This document shows, piece after piece, positions 11,547 through 22,790 of a stretch of DNA of 38,419 nucleotides. Source of the DNA: Zygnema cylindricum. Its lineage: Eukaryota; Streptophyta; Zygnematophyceae; Zygnematales; Zygnemataceae. The notes under the pieces were generated by a model. The model made no database searches and had not been told where the DNA came from. It saw nothing but the letters and a program-made list of their open reading frames with translations. A program made the translations under genes and the position numbers. The stretch's first letter is position 1. Each line of letters opens with the position of its first letter. The DNA lies in contig JBBHKE010000462.1 of assembly GCA_037447655.1 (NCBI GenBank), positions 1 to 38,419 on the forward strand, written 5' to 3'.

Positions 11547-12553
11547 CACTAATAGTATCGCCATTAGCGTTAACACTTCAGTACAGTAACTGTAGTAATA
11601 CACGGGTGTACTGCCCTTCACACTACAGACAAATTAGTCTTAAAATCTGCTTTTCAGGTCAAATGGAAGTTATAACCGTTCATGATCCGGTACGGATCAT
11701 TTTTTTTGTATGTGCGGAAAGGTATGAAATATTTACGTACGTACTAAACGTATCATACGGGTGACCGCTTGTCCCATTTTGAACTATGGTACGAGAATTG
11801 GTGATTTTACGCTTTTATTTAGCGCATAGGTACGGGATTTAGTACGGAAAGTACAGTAACGGTAAACATCACAAGTACACTTTGGAATTTCTGGCGATTT
11901 GCATGTAGCTAATTTTAAGCCGACCGTTAGTGAAATTTTTTTCGCGCCTTTTTTTTCGTTTTGATCTGGGGAACTCGCAATTTAGGCTTTCTTTGGAGAA
12001 ATTTGTAAAATACTAAAATATGTATAAAAAACTTCGAATAAGCGAGTACTCAAATTTTAATCTAAAAAGAGCATATACATATACCATTCATATCTACAAA
12101 AACTAAAAAGTGAAAAAGTTAAACAATGTGTTCCATGCAATTCAAGCCACGATGATAGAAGTCTGACAATTCAAAGACATTTTTTTGGTAAAAACATAAT
12201 ATTTGTCTCTTTATCTTTTCAAGTTATCACTTCTCCCTGTTCCTACTTTCCTTCCCTCTTCCCTCTCTCATTTTCCTTCTCCATTTTCTTTTTTCCCACC
12301 ATTGTCTCTCTCTACCTCTTCCTCTCCCTCTCTCTGTCCTCATCTCCCTCATTGGCACTCTCCCTACCTCTCCCTCTCTAACATCCTCTCTCCCTCCCTT
12401 TTTCCTATTCCTCGCCTTTCTAATGGGCTTTCTCCTGTTGCCTCCCTTCTCTAATATCCATTCACTTTCACCCCCCCCTTAAAACGAGGTCATTACTTTT
12501 CCATAAAAATGCTGATTTTCTCTTGTTTTTCTCTTTTCTGTCAAATTTTCAGG
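11547..12553. other. Spacer and C/T-rich intron remnant upstream of the chitinase pseudogene
   Basis: AT-rich DNA without a convincing gene. From about 12222 to 12480 the plus strand is a C/T microsatellite-like tract (CTCTCCCTCT repeats), followed by the acceptor TTTTCAG at 12547-12553. This is read as the end of an intron whose upstream exon is missing. Confidence 0.5.
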
Positions 12554-13635
12554 TGATTCCAACAGATACATACATAGATCTTGGCCCCGACCCCAAAAAC
12601 CATCCTGAAAAAGGGCTTTATTATCAGTTTAACAAATTTATTCATTCCAAAGGAGTCAAGACCCTCATTTCAATCGGAGGAGGAGGAAATCCATCGGTCA
12701 CAAATCCCTTTTCCAATCTTTCGAAAACGAGCGCTCATCGTCTAAAATTCATAAAAAGTGCGATTTCTTTCGCCCGAAAATACGGTTTCGATGGATTAGA
12801 CATCGATTGGGAACTTCCGTCCAATTCCGTCGACAAAACGAATTTTGGAAAACTGTTGACCGATTTCCGCGCCCAAATCGCTGTCGAGAAAGCGAAATAA
12901 AAAAAAACCGCTCTTCTCTTAACTGCTGCCGTTGCGTCTTGGGGTCCAGATGTCCAAATTTCCTACAATGTACTGATTCTCGCGAAAATTTGGATTGGGT
13001 CGGAGTTATGACGTACGATTTTCACGGATCTTGGGAAAAAGAAACCGGACTCCATACGGCTTTAGTGGATTCGAAAAATCCTGCGGTTTCTATAACGGGA
13101 GTGGTTAACATTTGGGAAAAACTAGGGTTAAGTTCGAAAAAAACTGTACTTGGTTTGGCGGCATATGGACATAGTTGGACTTTAACGGACCCAAGTAAAC
13201 ATGGAGTCGGGGCAGCTGCTAAAGGAATTGGAAAACCGGGTCCCATAACTCAGGTGAGTGATGAAGACTCGGTTAATTCCCTCCCTCTCCCTCTCTACCT
13301 CTCCCTCTCCTTATCCCTCTCGCTCCCCCTCTCCCTCTCCCTCCCTCTCCCTCCTCCCTCTCTCCCTCTCCTCGATCGCTGATCCCATCAGTCGATGTTT
13401 TTGAAATACAAAATTTTTTGAAAAGAAAGGCGCGACAATCGTTCTCGACTCGAAATCATCCTCGGTTTATGCCTATAGTGGATCGCAATGGACCGGGTAC
13501 GACAATGTGGCGACTATTAAGACGAAAGCAAAATTTGCAAAAGACAAAGGATTGGGCGGTTATATGTTTTGGAGTATCAACCAAGACGACAAAAATGCTC
13601 TTATGGCGGCGGCTCAAACAGCTATAAAAAGTTGA
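12554..13635 (+). pseudogene. GH18 (class V-like) chitinase, 5'-truncated pseudogene
   Basis: GH18 enzymes hydrolyse chitin beta-1,4 links. The segment beginning at 12554, after acceptor TTTTCAG, shows the SIGGGG strand (near 12675) and the catalytic DGLDIDWE motif (12790-12813, acid Glu at 12811-12813). A TAA interrupts the frame at 12898-12900 and the frame shifts near 12985. The next frame carries MTYDFHGSW and GLAAYGHSW. A donor CAG^GTGAGT closes the exon at 13253. A 172-bp intron, mostly a C/T tract, ends at AAAAG 13425, and the last exon (13426-13635) carries the GGYMFWS strand and ends in TGA. The N-terminal barrel strands and any signal peptide are missing: nothing upstream to 11547 encodes them. 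The stop, the frameshift and the missing start make it a pseudogene. A +1 frame after the stop continues to about 13738 with four cysteines, possibly a lost C-terminal domain. Confidence 0.85.
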
Positions 13636-15278
13636 AACCGGAAACGGTTCGATATGGAGTCAAGTGTCGTAAAAAGGTGTTTTGTTCTCAAGCGGTTTTA
13701 GATTACGGAAGTTGTTTGGAGTATCGGAACGGAAAATAACATATGTACAGTTTTGTCCTTATTTATAGCGATGGTGGTCTCCTGTGGAGTTTCCATCGAA
13801 AATCGATTGGTAGATGTTGGTCAAAAGTTCGAGGTATTTGTTTTTTTATTTATTTTTTTCTTTCTTTTTTTTTGTTGGTTGTATAGTGATTTCTCGATCG
13901 AAATCGGCGCTGTATACAGTCATGAGTAATACAAACCAATAATATTGAAAAAGTTTTCTCTGCAATAATTTTGTTTTTTCTGCTTCACTAATTGTAAGAT
14001 TTTGGACCTAATGGAAAGAAAATTATTGCGAAGAAAAGATACCAAAAAGGAAATTGTTGTTAATGTCTTGTGCCACGAAGCGCGGAGGGTGTTTTGTAGG
14101 CGATCATTGTAAGGGGATAGGGATGATATGGAAGTATGGGCGGGAGGAGAATTGTGGTTGAGTAAGGAATGAGGACATAAGCCACTTGAGTACCAAAGAG
14201 TTTGGGATATAAAGTGTTTTAGTTGATCATGTATTAGTGTTAGCCTTAATGCCAATTTAATTTGATTTAATTTAATTTTTGCCATTAAAATGATTTTTCT
14301 CCATGCACCATTGTTCAACTAAAGAGCGCCAATCAGAAGGTAGAAATTCTTTATCCACAACAACCGACGGATAAATAAGTGGACGACTGTGCACACATAA
14401 AGACAAAATTAAACGTTGTAAAGAACATTAATGCTATAATATTACACGATTAACTTTTTTTTCAAAGACTTGTGACAATTGTCGCTCAGAGAAACATGGC
14501 GTTTAGATTGCTGCCATGACTTGCACATGAAAGGAAGAAAGGTTGAGGTGGAGAAATATCTACACTCTAGTACAAATTAACTAAAATTATTACTAAGTTT
14601 TCTACAAATTTATATATAAATTTTTTTAATCTTTTTCTTTTTTGATATATGTATATAAGGAGTTTTCTTACAGCTTGACACATTTCATACACTACACTAT
14701 TTGAAGACCTCTTGAATTAGTGTAATGACACTAGTTGACCCTACCTATATTAGGGCAAAGAAAATATTAGTGTTATTAATTCTATTTTAGGTTCAGGGGT
14801 CCTAATGTAGGGGCGTCAATATTGTGATGTTAAACACTAATAACAGTTCACGATGTGGTGATGTGTATCAATAGCCTCTTACCGATAGCCACTTAGACAG
14901 ACACCTGATTTTAAGTTTAACTCCTTCTAGTCTACAAGTTTAACATCTCACAATGTAGTGTAGACTTATACAAGTATAACTATTTTAGAGTTCAAACGTA
15001 TGTGTAGTTGAGGCAATTGAGTGTGTTGATTCCAAATGAAAAAAAGGTAGTCGAATCATTCGACAGTGTTGTTGTTGATTCTATCACTTGGTACACTTCA
15101 TTTCATATTCTCCATCTTGAATTGTTATATATCGATATAATGTTATATTATATTATTTTCCTTCTACATTGAGCAATTTTCCTGATTTACATTCAGTTGT
15201 GAAAGCTTCGGTGAGTATTATGCATGAGAGGGTCAATATTCTGAAAGTGTTCATGATTTTTTCTTGCTTCTTAAGAAA
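13636..15278. other. Intergenic, AT-rich, no gene recognised
   Basis: Contains a short AATTTAATTTGATTTAATTT stretch (about 14250-14275) and a degenerate piece near 14840-14870 (ACACTAATAACAGTTCACGATGTG) resembling the terminal repeats of the TA-flanked MITEs. Nothing else can be supported. Confidence 0.5.
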
Positions 15279-15440
15279 TGTTTTCTCCCTAAACATTTGT
15301 TACATTTGAGATTGGAAATCACCAATTTTAAAGGTGAGAACCTAGACTTTCACCGCAACCATCGGATCCATAGTCCGACAAGAGTGTACAGAGAAAACAT
15401 GTTTTACTAGGCAAAAAAACAATTATAGCGAGAGTGTACT
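15279..15440. repeat. Fragment of the MITE family seen at 22331-22790
   Basis: The stretch with CGCAACCATCGGATCCATAG, GTCCGACA, GTGTACAGAGAAAACATGTTTTA and GGCAAAAAAACAATTA matches the interior and right half of the MITE at 22331-22564 in the same order. The terminal repeats are not clear. Confidence 0.6.
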
Positions 15441-15573
15441 TCTCGTGTACTTCTCGTCCACATCTCTACAAACCTCCACACACTTTTCAATTGCAAGTTT
15501 AATGCAAAAGAAGAAATCAAAAGCCTACCAATAAGATTCTGTAAATAAAGACAAACTGAACAAATAATTAGAC

Positions 15574-15780
15574 CATAGTTCAAAAGTAGGCATTATTGCT
15601 AACCGCCTCTATCGCAAGTTGTGTTATGGGCTTTTCATGTGATATTTTAATCAGCGACAGTCCAATAGTTTGAATCTGACGATGAAATAATTTTTTTTGG
15701 TCTGAATGTCGTAATTGGTCCAATTTTTAATCCGAATGTTTTAATTGGACCGAATAGGTCTGAAAACAGTGTGGGTCTTA
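15574..15780. repeat. Truncated copy of the CATAGTTCAAAAGTAGG MITE
   Basis: The left end CATAGTTCAAAAGTAGG and the following AAGTTGTGTTATGGGCTTTTC match, in inverse, the right side of the element at 21871-22235. Similarity fades after about 15720 and no matching right end is found. Confidence 0.6.
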
Positions 15781-16592
15781 AGGTCACAACACTAAAAATG
15801 AGCATTCCCAACTCACAAATATGATGAAGACCCTCCAGCTTACATATCAGCCACACATTTACATTTTTAAAATTCAAATCAGATGATAAATTTAAAACAA
15901 ACAAAGTTAAAGAATAGAGAGATATGAGCGCATCTTGGGTAAAAATAAACCTTCCTATTTTTAGACACAACGATAGAGACTGCGACAAAATATCGTAAAC
16001 ATTAGATATTTTTTATATTGATCAATACACCTTAAGCACATAAATATCCTCTCCTCCAACAATTCTTCGAAAATACCTTCCTAGAAAGAAGGTTAAAGGA
16101 GTTAATATTTGTCGCTTCTCCTAATGATTCAAGTTGTAAAGCCTAGAGAAGGTGTTTAAAAAATCCCAAGCACCCAGAAAAATACGAGCCCAAGAAACCT
16201 CAGACACTGAAACCAAGAAAAAGACTAGGCAGAGAGGCAATAAAGAAAAACAAAGAAAGAAAAAATAAAAGCTTATTGTCGCGTCTTTCCTGATTAATAT
16301 TACCGCTGCCGAAGAAAGCCTCGGAACTAATGAAAAACCTTTGTTTGCTATCCTATAATAAACCTTAGTTTTTTCCTTCACACTACAATAAAAAAAATCC
16401 TCTCCACATTTTCCATAAGAGCCTTTCCTCCTTCACTTCTTCCACCTTTCCCTGTGTATTTCCATGGACTTTAAAGAAATCACGCACAAAATCACATTCG
16501 TAATCACAACCTTTGAATTCCCTTCAACAAATATGCACATTTCTTATTGTCGGAAAAGAAAAAAACCCACGACAATAACAAAATAAAATAAC
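15781..16592. other. Region downstream of GMD
   Basis: AT-rich, likely including the GMD 3' UTR next to 16592. No further gene or repeat recognised. Confidence 0.4.
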
Positions 16593-19500
16593 TTATGGTT
16601 GGGCGTTGGAGTCGAGGTAACCGGCGTCTACAAGAGTCTTCTCTCTCTTTGCCTTCTCGAGATCAGAGTCAACCATCATTGCCACTAACTGCTTAAAAGT
16701 CACCTTGGGCTCCCATTTTAGTGTGGCTTTAGCCTTTGCTGCAGAACCTCGGAGGTTGTCAACTTCCGAAGGACGGAAGTACCGTTGGTCAACTTCTACA
16801 TAGTCTTTCCAGTCCAGTCCTAGGTAACTGAAAGACTCCACGAGGAACTCCTCCACAGTGTGGGAGTCTTCTGTGGCGAGGACATAGTCGTCAGGCTTGT
16901 CTTGTTGGAGCATGAGCCACATACCCTGGAAAAGGGAGGAAGGAGAGAGAGAGAGAGAAAGAGAGACAATGGTTAGGTCCATAGAGTTCATAAACAATAA
17001 AAAGGGTAAGGGGGAGGAAGTAGAGAGAGACACAGTGATTGGATCCATGGAGTTCATAGACAATGAGTGGATTTGGAGGAGAGAGGGAAAGGGGGAAGGA
17101 GATGATGTTAGAAGGAAGTTTTAGAACAATGAATAGCACACTAGATAGGAAAATGGTTAAGGTAAAAGACTGTTTAATACTTCCATCGAACATCTTCCAT
17201 GAGAGTTTTGAAACCATAAAGAGTATGGTGAAAAAGGAGAAAGAGACAAGATGTTTATTGGGCAGTTATTAAAAATTAACTGTACTGGGAAAGGGAAAAG
17301 GGGAAAGAGAAAATGTTGAAGGGAAGTTGATAAAAAACAAATTGCAGTGAAAAAAGAAAAGGGGGAAAGTCCACTCAGAGAGCTTACTGGAAAAGGAAAG
17401 GGAATAGGGAAAGAGGCAATGTTTGAGAGGAAAAAACGATGGGGGGTTTAAAAAATAAACAATTTGTTGTGACAGGAAAAAAGGGAAAGAGGTTTTCGTT
17501 AGCTTTAATATTATAAACAGTGAATAGGAAAACAATGGAACTTTCTCAGAAAAATAAAGCGTCAAAACTGTGAGAAAAATGAAGAGTTCCAAAGAAAAGG
17601 GAGAGAGATAATTGAGAGAGAGAGGGAGAGGGAAGCAAGACTCGATAAATTTTATCGTCATATAGGGTTATGTAGAGAGAAAAGGAGTACAAAAACATTA
17701 ATGAAAGAAAGAATTCCAAGGTGTATCGGTTTGCCACATAGAAAGAAACCAAAACAAGAAAAAACGACAAAGAATTACCATTTCAGGGAGACAGGCAGTC
17801 AACCATTCAAGATGAGATCAAGGCAAGCAATTTCAATAGCTTCAGTCACATTTCCAATAGCGAAAGTGGCAAGCATGAATAAACTTCAGTTGGAATGGAA
17901 AAACGAACCTAAAAAGTAACCTAAACATACAATTGCCATCAATAACGTACACGGGAACAGCCTACTTAATTTCAACTTACAAAAAGAACTTATCAAAGAA
18001 ATCAAGAGGAGAAAATTAGGTCACAAATTCCACATTAATTCCACGGAACAGAAAGTAAGGAGGCAAAGACATGATAGCTCAAATATTAATCATCAACAAA
18101 AGCATAAAAAATAGACAGAAAACTCTAATTGACCTTTAAAATAACAATTAAAAAAGAGGACATGGACAGAGAAAACATGTTGGACAACAGAAAAGATACG
18201 GAAATATATTAACAGATATGACTGAATTTTCCAAATTTTGATCCAAACAACTAATCTTGGGATAGTGAGATAAGGAATTAGAGTGGACTCAGGAATACTA
18301 GCTCAAAATAAAAATCACCAATCACAGGATTCTCTAATAAAACTACAGAAACTGACATGAAACAACGGATTGGGGATAGAAATCAAAACTTTGCGTATCA
18401 TCTGCACTAATCTTAACAAAAAGCAGAAGACAGATAAAAGCAGAAGAATCCTGGATATAACTGTTACACCAAACTGCATTTGTGACTTAAGATTGTGATT
18501 TTTACTCCTCAAATTGGATTAAAAACCAAAGAGATAAACCGGCAGTAATTGAACTAAACACATGCCATTCATTTGACTCACATTGCTTATACAATAATTG
18601 AAAGAAACTAAATTCAGATTCAGCAAACTCATGAGATATAAGTCACTTAGACACATAAAAACAGTTATCATCCGGGGTAAATAGATCAGGATCGAGAAAA
18701 CCAGCCCAAAAGACAGCTGAATTCAGAAACACAATTGCTCTTACATATTCTGAATATGTAAAAAGAAAATGTGACAACAGTTTAAGGTCAAAATTCTTCT
18801 GTAAGAGTCGAGATAAACCTTTTTAGCATGGGATAATAATAAAAATGTATTGTATTGTATTAGTACAGAATTAAAGTGTTGTTGCCTTAATTTCTCGAAA
18901 CAAGCATTAAAGGACTAAGTAAAAAGAAAAGTAAGAATGTCAAACATGCCACAAGACTTCTGCGAGAAAATAAGACAGCCACATCAATATAAAAGTCTTA
19001 CGATGGATCGGATCTTCTCAGTTAGAGAAAAAGGAAGATATTATAATGAGATCAAAATTGAAACAATATAAGATGTCTGTTTGAACCGACAGTCCGAAGA
19101 AGTATGAATGATAAACGCACAAACCATTTCACGTTTTCCAGGGGAAAAACAGAAAAATTAAAGCATAAACAATATGCAGGAGACAATAAATATTTAGAAT
19201 TCCTGACAGATCGATCAAACTTAACCGGTAGAAAAAAAAATCAATACGATTAAGCAAGAAAACATAACAAGTACAACCGTTTTAAACGTGAAAACTTCGA
19301 TGCAATAGCATAAGCTGACTGGAAAAACTGAAAAAGATGATAATTGAAGTACAAGAGATAAAAAAGTGGATAAACAACAAGATCTTTGTAAAAAACGGAC
19401 AGCAAACCAAATCTACCTTCAATGTGACAAACCACAATCAGATCGGCAAAATAGACCAAAAACACACCGAAAAAAGAAAATTAAACCACAATTCAAGACC

Positions 19501-20819
19501 GCAATTCAAGAACAAATTAAAGAACATAGATCTACAATCGAACTGATTCACCAGGAACAAATAAATCAAGATAGTAAGATCAAGATTCTTTGAAAAATCT
19601 GAAACCAGCAGGGAAAGACGATGTGTGTTAAAAATTGAATAATCGCATAAAGAGGAACAGCACATGCCAGAGTGGTTTGCATTCACAAAAAGGACATTGT
19701 CTGCATATCATCTGTCAGATAGGAGTGACAGAAAAGCGAAACCATACAGGAAACCTAAATTTGTGTAGATTATACAGGTTTCCTGGGTAAATTTGTAAAA
19801 AAAGTACAAATTTACAGATTTCACTCTCAGATCTTACGTTGAATCTAAGTGTGAATCTGAGTTCAAATTCAAAATAAAATCAGATCTAAAACAATCTAAA
19901 ATAAATCATTCCACAGTATCTCCGCAAAATCCGTACATCCGCAACATCCGCAGATCCAATGCTCAGATCCAGAATTCAGCAATCAAAAAGGCAAATAATT
20001 TCATTCAAAATTTAAATTTCCAGTTACAAATTTCAAGACATCCGCACATCAAAAAAACCATAACAATAAAACCATAAAAAACTGAAAAAGGCGGGGATCG
20101 ATCTCTCTTACCTCCACGTAATCTCCAGCGAATCCCCAATCACGACTGGCCTTCAAATTTCCCAAATATAACTTGTGCTGCAATCCGACCTTGATTCTTC
20201 CCAACGCACGTGTGATCTTCCTAGTCACGAAATTCTCTCCACGACGTGGCGACTCGTGATTGAACAGAATTCCGTTGCAGCAAAACATTCCGTACGCCTC
20301 CCTGTAGTTGACAGTGTACCAATGAGCTGCGACTTTCGCGACAGCGTATGGAGATCGCGGATGGAACAAAGTATTCTCATCCTGCGGCGGTGGTGTGGCT
20401 CCGTACATCTCGGAAGATCCGGCCTGGTAGTACCTCACTTCTCGTCCGGTAGTGATAATATGTGTACGGACAGCTTCAAGGAGACGAAGCGCTCCGGTAC
20501 CCACGACATCGGCAGTGTACTCGGGATTCTCGAAAGAAACGCCGACGTGTGATTGGGCGCCGAGATTGTAAACTTCGTCGGGCTTAATTTCGTCGATCCA
20601 TTTACGGAGGGCGGAGGAATCTTGGAGATCTCCGTAATGCAGTTTCAGCATCGCGGTTGACACGTGTGGATCTTTGTAGATGTGATCCAACCGCTGCGTG
20701 TTGAAGTTGGACGAACGGCGAATGATCCCGTGGACTTCGTATCCCTTGGAGAGGAGCAATTCGGTCAGGTAGGAGCCATCCTGACCGGTCACACCGGAAA
20801 TAAGAGCAACCTTGCCCAT
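16593..20819 (-). CDS. GMD: GDP-mannose 4,6-dehydratase, two exons
   Basis: It converts GDP-D-mannose to GDP-4-keto-6-deoxymannose, the first committed step to GDP-L-fucose for cell-wall and glycoprotein fucosylation; the enzyme is cytosolic and uses bound NADP(H). Exon 1 is 20819-20112 (236 codons). A phase-0 GT-AG intron runs 20111-16926 (donor GAG^GTAAGAG, acceptor TTTCCAG). Exon 2 is 16925-16593 (110 codons plus stop). The 346-residue product matches the family's usual length. Visible features are the Rossmann GxxGxxG (residues 9-15), SSE (135-137), YxxxK with Tyr158 and Lys162, and the [15 protein letters not shown] block (187-201). The start is the ATG directly before GKVALISG; the in-frame extension upstream is C/T low complexity. 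The junction gives EGMW where the family usually has EAMW. The C-terminus ([12 protein letters not shown]) resembles plant GMDs. No disabling change is seen, so it is probably functional. Confidence 0.95.
16926..20111 (-). other. GMD intron, 3186 bp
   Basis: GTAAGAG at the 5' end and CCCTTTTCCAG at the 3' end. The 700 bp before the acceptor (16930-17660) are purine-rich on the plus strand, that is C/T-rich on the coding strand. The rest is AT-rich, and I recognise no gene or mobile element in it. Arabidopsis GMD genes are, to my knowledge, intronless, so the intron is notable. Confidence 0.8.
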
Positions 20820-21870
20820 GGCGGAGAGGGAGAGGGAGAGGGAAGGGGGGAGGGGGGGAGAGAAGGAGAGGGAGGAAGTAGATAGGAGGGATGGGAGGGA
20901 GTTATGAAACTGCAGAGAGTGAGTGATAAGTAGAAACAGAAGTGTCAAAAGGCAACAGTGAGGGTCTGGCTAAATAGGCGGGAACGACAGCAAATGATGG
21001 ACCGACGGATCCAGCGAAGAATTGCTAAGTGTGAACGGCTGGGTTCAGGTGTGAATAGGAAAGTACAGCGAGCGGTGGGAAAGAGAGGACAGGACAAATT
21101 TTCGCATTTGGGGTGTGTTATAAGTTATAACTACTACGGGAGAATCTGTAGTTACGACAAATCTACTTTGAAATCTACATTAGACTTTTTACAAAATCGT
21201 ACAAATTCTGACGCGTATAATTTCTCGCCAATGCAGTTGCAGAATATCAGGTGATTCGATTTTTTCACCTGGTTTTCTTGGAATTCATTGGTTGAAAAAA
21301 TAATATTAGTACGGAATTTTAACCTGCAAGCAAAACGGAGGAAAAGTCCCTTGTAACGGAGAGAGTCCTTCGTCAGCCAAAAAAAGTGAGCACTTTTCCC
21401 CTCTTAAACAAAAATTTGGCCAACAGGATTCTGTTGTTCGAACCATTAATAACGTACAAAATACAAACAGATATCTCATAAACGAAGAGTTCTCTGTTAC
21501 AGCTGTACTTTTCCCTAACGGAGACACTGGGTCCGTCGAATCTCCACACTTTTTCCCGATTGTCAGAAACTGACATTTTGTGAATCCACGTGTCCGAAAC
21601 TCTGATGGTTTACAGAGTCACAAAAAGTCAAACTTCTAACCGTATTTCAGAATTAGTACATTCTATTAATAATTGGTAGCCAAAATCGCAGTAACTATAA
21701 CATTCTCTTTTAACTTTGAGAATTGGCGTTGACGCGTGCGTCGTATTCTTTTCCCTCCGGTGTCATAAAAAGCACGTATTAGAACATGCCGTACATTTTT
21801 CGCAATGACCGTACACATTTAGCGGCTAGAATTCAGCATATCCAATCGTTCAAGTTTCGTCGGTTTACAA
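20820..21870 (-). promoter_or_regulatory. GMD 5' leader and upstream region
   Basis: Directly upstream of the ATG the coding strand is a C/T tract of about 60 bp (20820-20880), probably the 5' UTR. TATTTA on the minus strand (20971-20976), about 155 bp before the ATG, is a possible TATA box. From 21260 to 21870 there is only AT-rich DNA with no recognised feature. Confidence 0.35.
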
Positions 21871-22235
21871 CATAGTTCAAAAGTAGGTGAAAGTAGGCCC
21901 ATACAATATGCCTATATTGTACGCAAAACATACAATATGACCTTAAGACCCATATTGTATTGGTCGCAAAATGAAAAAATATAGTAACAGGGTTGAGTTG
22001 CACATCGATCGATAGAGAATTAAACGTCATGTCTAAATTTTGAAAAAGATTCGGACGAAAAAATATTTTTCTGTGAGTTTTGAGGTTTTTTTATTTAAGC
22101 CGTCAGATTCGGACGATCGGACGGTCGCTGAACAAAGTAGCGATTTAAGAAGATCACATGAAAAACCCATAACACAACTTACGATAAAGGCGCCTACAAA
22201 AGGCCTACAATAGAAACGCCTACTTTTGAACTATG
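21871..22235. mobile_element. 365-bp MITE with 8-bp duplication GTTTACAA (hAT-like)
   Basis: GTTTACAA at 21863-21870 and 22236-22243 flank perfect 17-bp inverted ends CATAGTTCAAAAGTAGG / CCTACTTTTGAACTATG. The duplication length points to hAT. A truncated inverse copy is at 15574. Non-coding. Confidence 0.85.
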
Positions 22236-22330
22236 GTTTACAAATTACAATTTTCCTGATAACCGGCAAAAAAGAAAATCAGAAGCACGCTGCACCGAGA
22301 TGCATCCGTTACATAAAATTCTGTACCGTA

Positions 22331-22564
22331 CAACCGTGAATCGTAATTACTTATTAGCGTTAATATTTTTTTAGCCGCTCAAAAACATATTTTCTCCGTA
22401 CACATTTGTCCAATTTTGGATTTTCAATGTAAGACCGCCATTCGAAAGCTGAGAATTTTTCCATTTAATCGCAACCGTCAGATCCGCAATCCGACATGTG
22501 TGTACGGATAAAATATGTTTTAAGAGACGAAAAAAACATTAACACTAATTACGATTCACGGTTG
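22331..22564 (+). mobile_element. MITE, CAACCGTGAATCGTAATTA ends
   Basis: The left end CAACCGTGAATCGTAATTA follows TA (22329-22330); the right end TAATTACGATTCACGGTTG closes at 22564, followed by TT rather than TA. The interior matches the neighbouring element at 22575-22790 in inverse. No coding capacity. Confidence 0.75.
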
Positions 22565-22574
22565 TTGTGAGGTA

Positions 22575-22790
22575 CACCGTCGATCGTATTTAGCGTGTAT
22601 TTTTTTTTGTCTCTTAAAACATCTTTTCTCCGTGCATACATGTCGGATTGTTAATCTGACGGTTGCGATTGAAAGGTTGTATTCTCAGCTTACGAATGGC
22701 AGTCTTAAATGGAAAATTGGACAAATGTGTACGGAGATGAGCTGTTTTCAGTGGCGAAAAACACATACACGCTAAATACGATCGACGGTG
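22575..22790 (-). mobile_element. MITE, CACCGTCGATCGTATTTAGC ends, inverse of its neighbour
   Basis: TA at 22573-22574 and 22791-22792 flank perfect inverted ends starting CACCGTCGATCGTATTTAGC. Its interior (TCTTAAAACATCTTTTCTCC, GTCGGATTGTTAATCTGACG, ATTGGACAAATGTGTACGG) is the inverse of the MITE at 22331-22564, so the pair forms a palindrome of about 460 bp. Confidence 0.85.

Noticed and set aside
12203-12454. 83-codon frame rich in Ser, Leu and Pro
   Set aside because: It is the translation of the C/T tract, low complexity, and sits in an intron-like position.
13920-14318. 132-codon frame on the minus strand
   Set aside because: AT-rich, no recognisable motif, no supporting splice or repeat context; treated as chance.
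16891-17217. 108-codon frame overlapping GMD exon 2
   Set aside because: It is the wrong frame of exon 2 running into the C/T-rich intron end.
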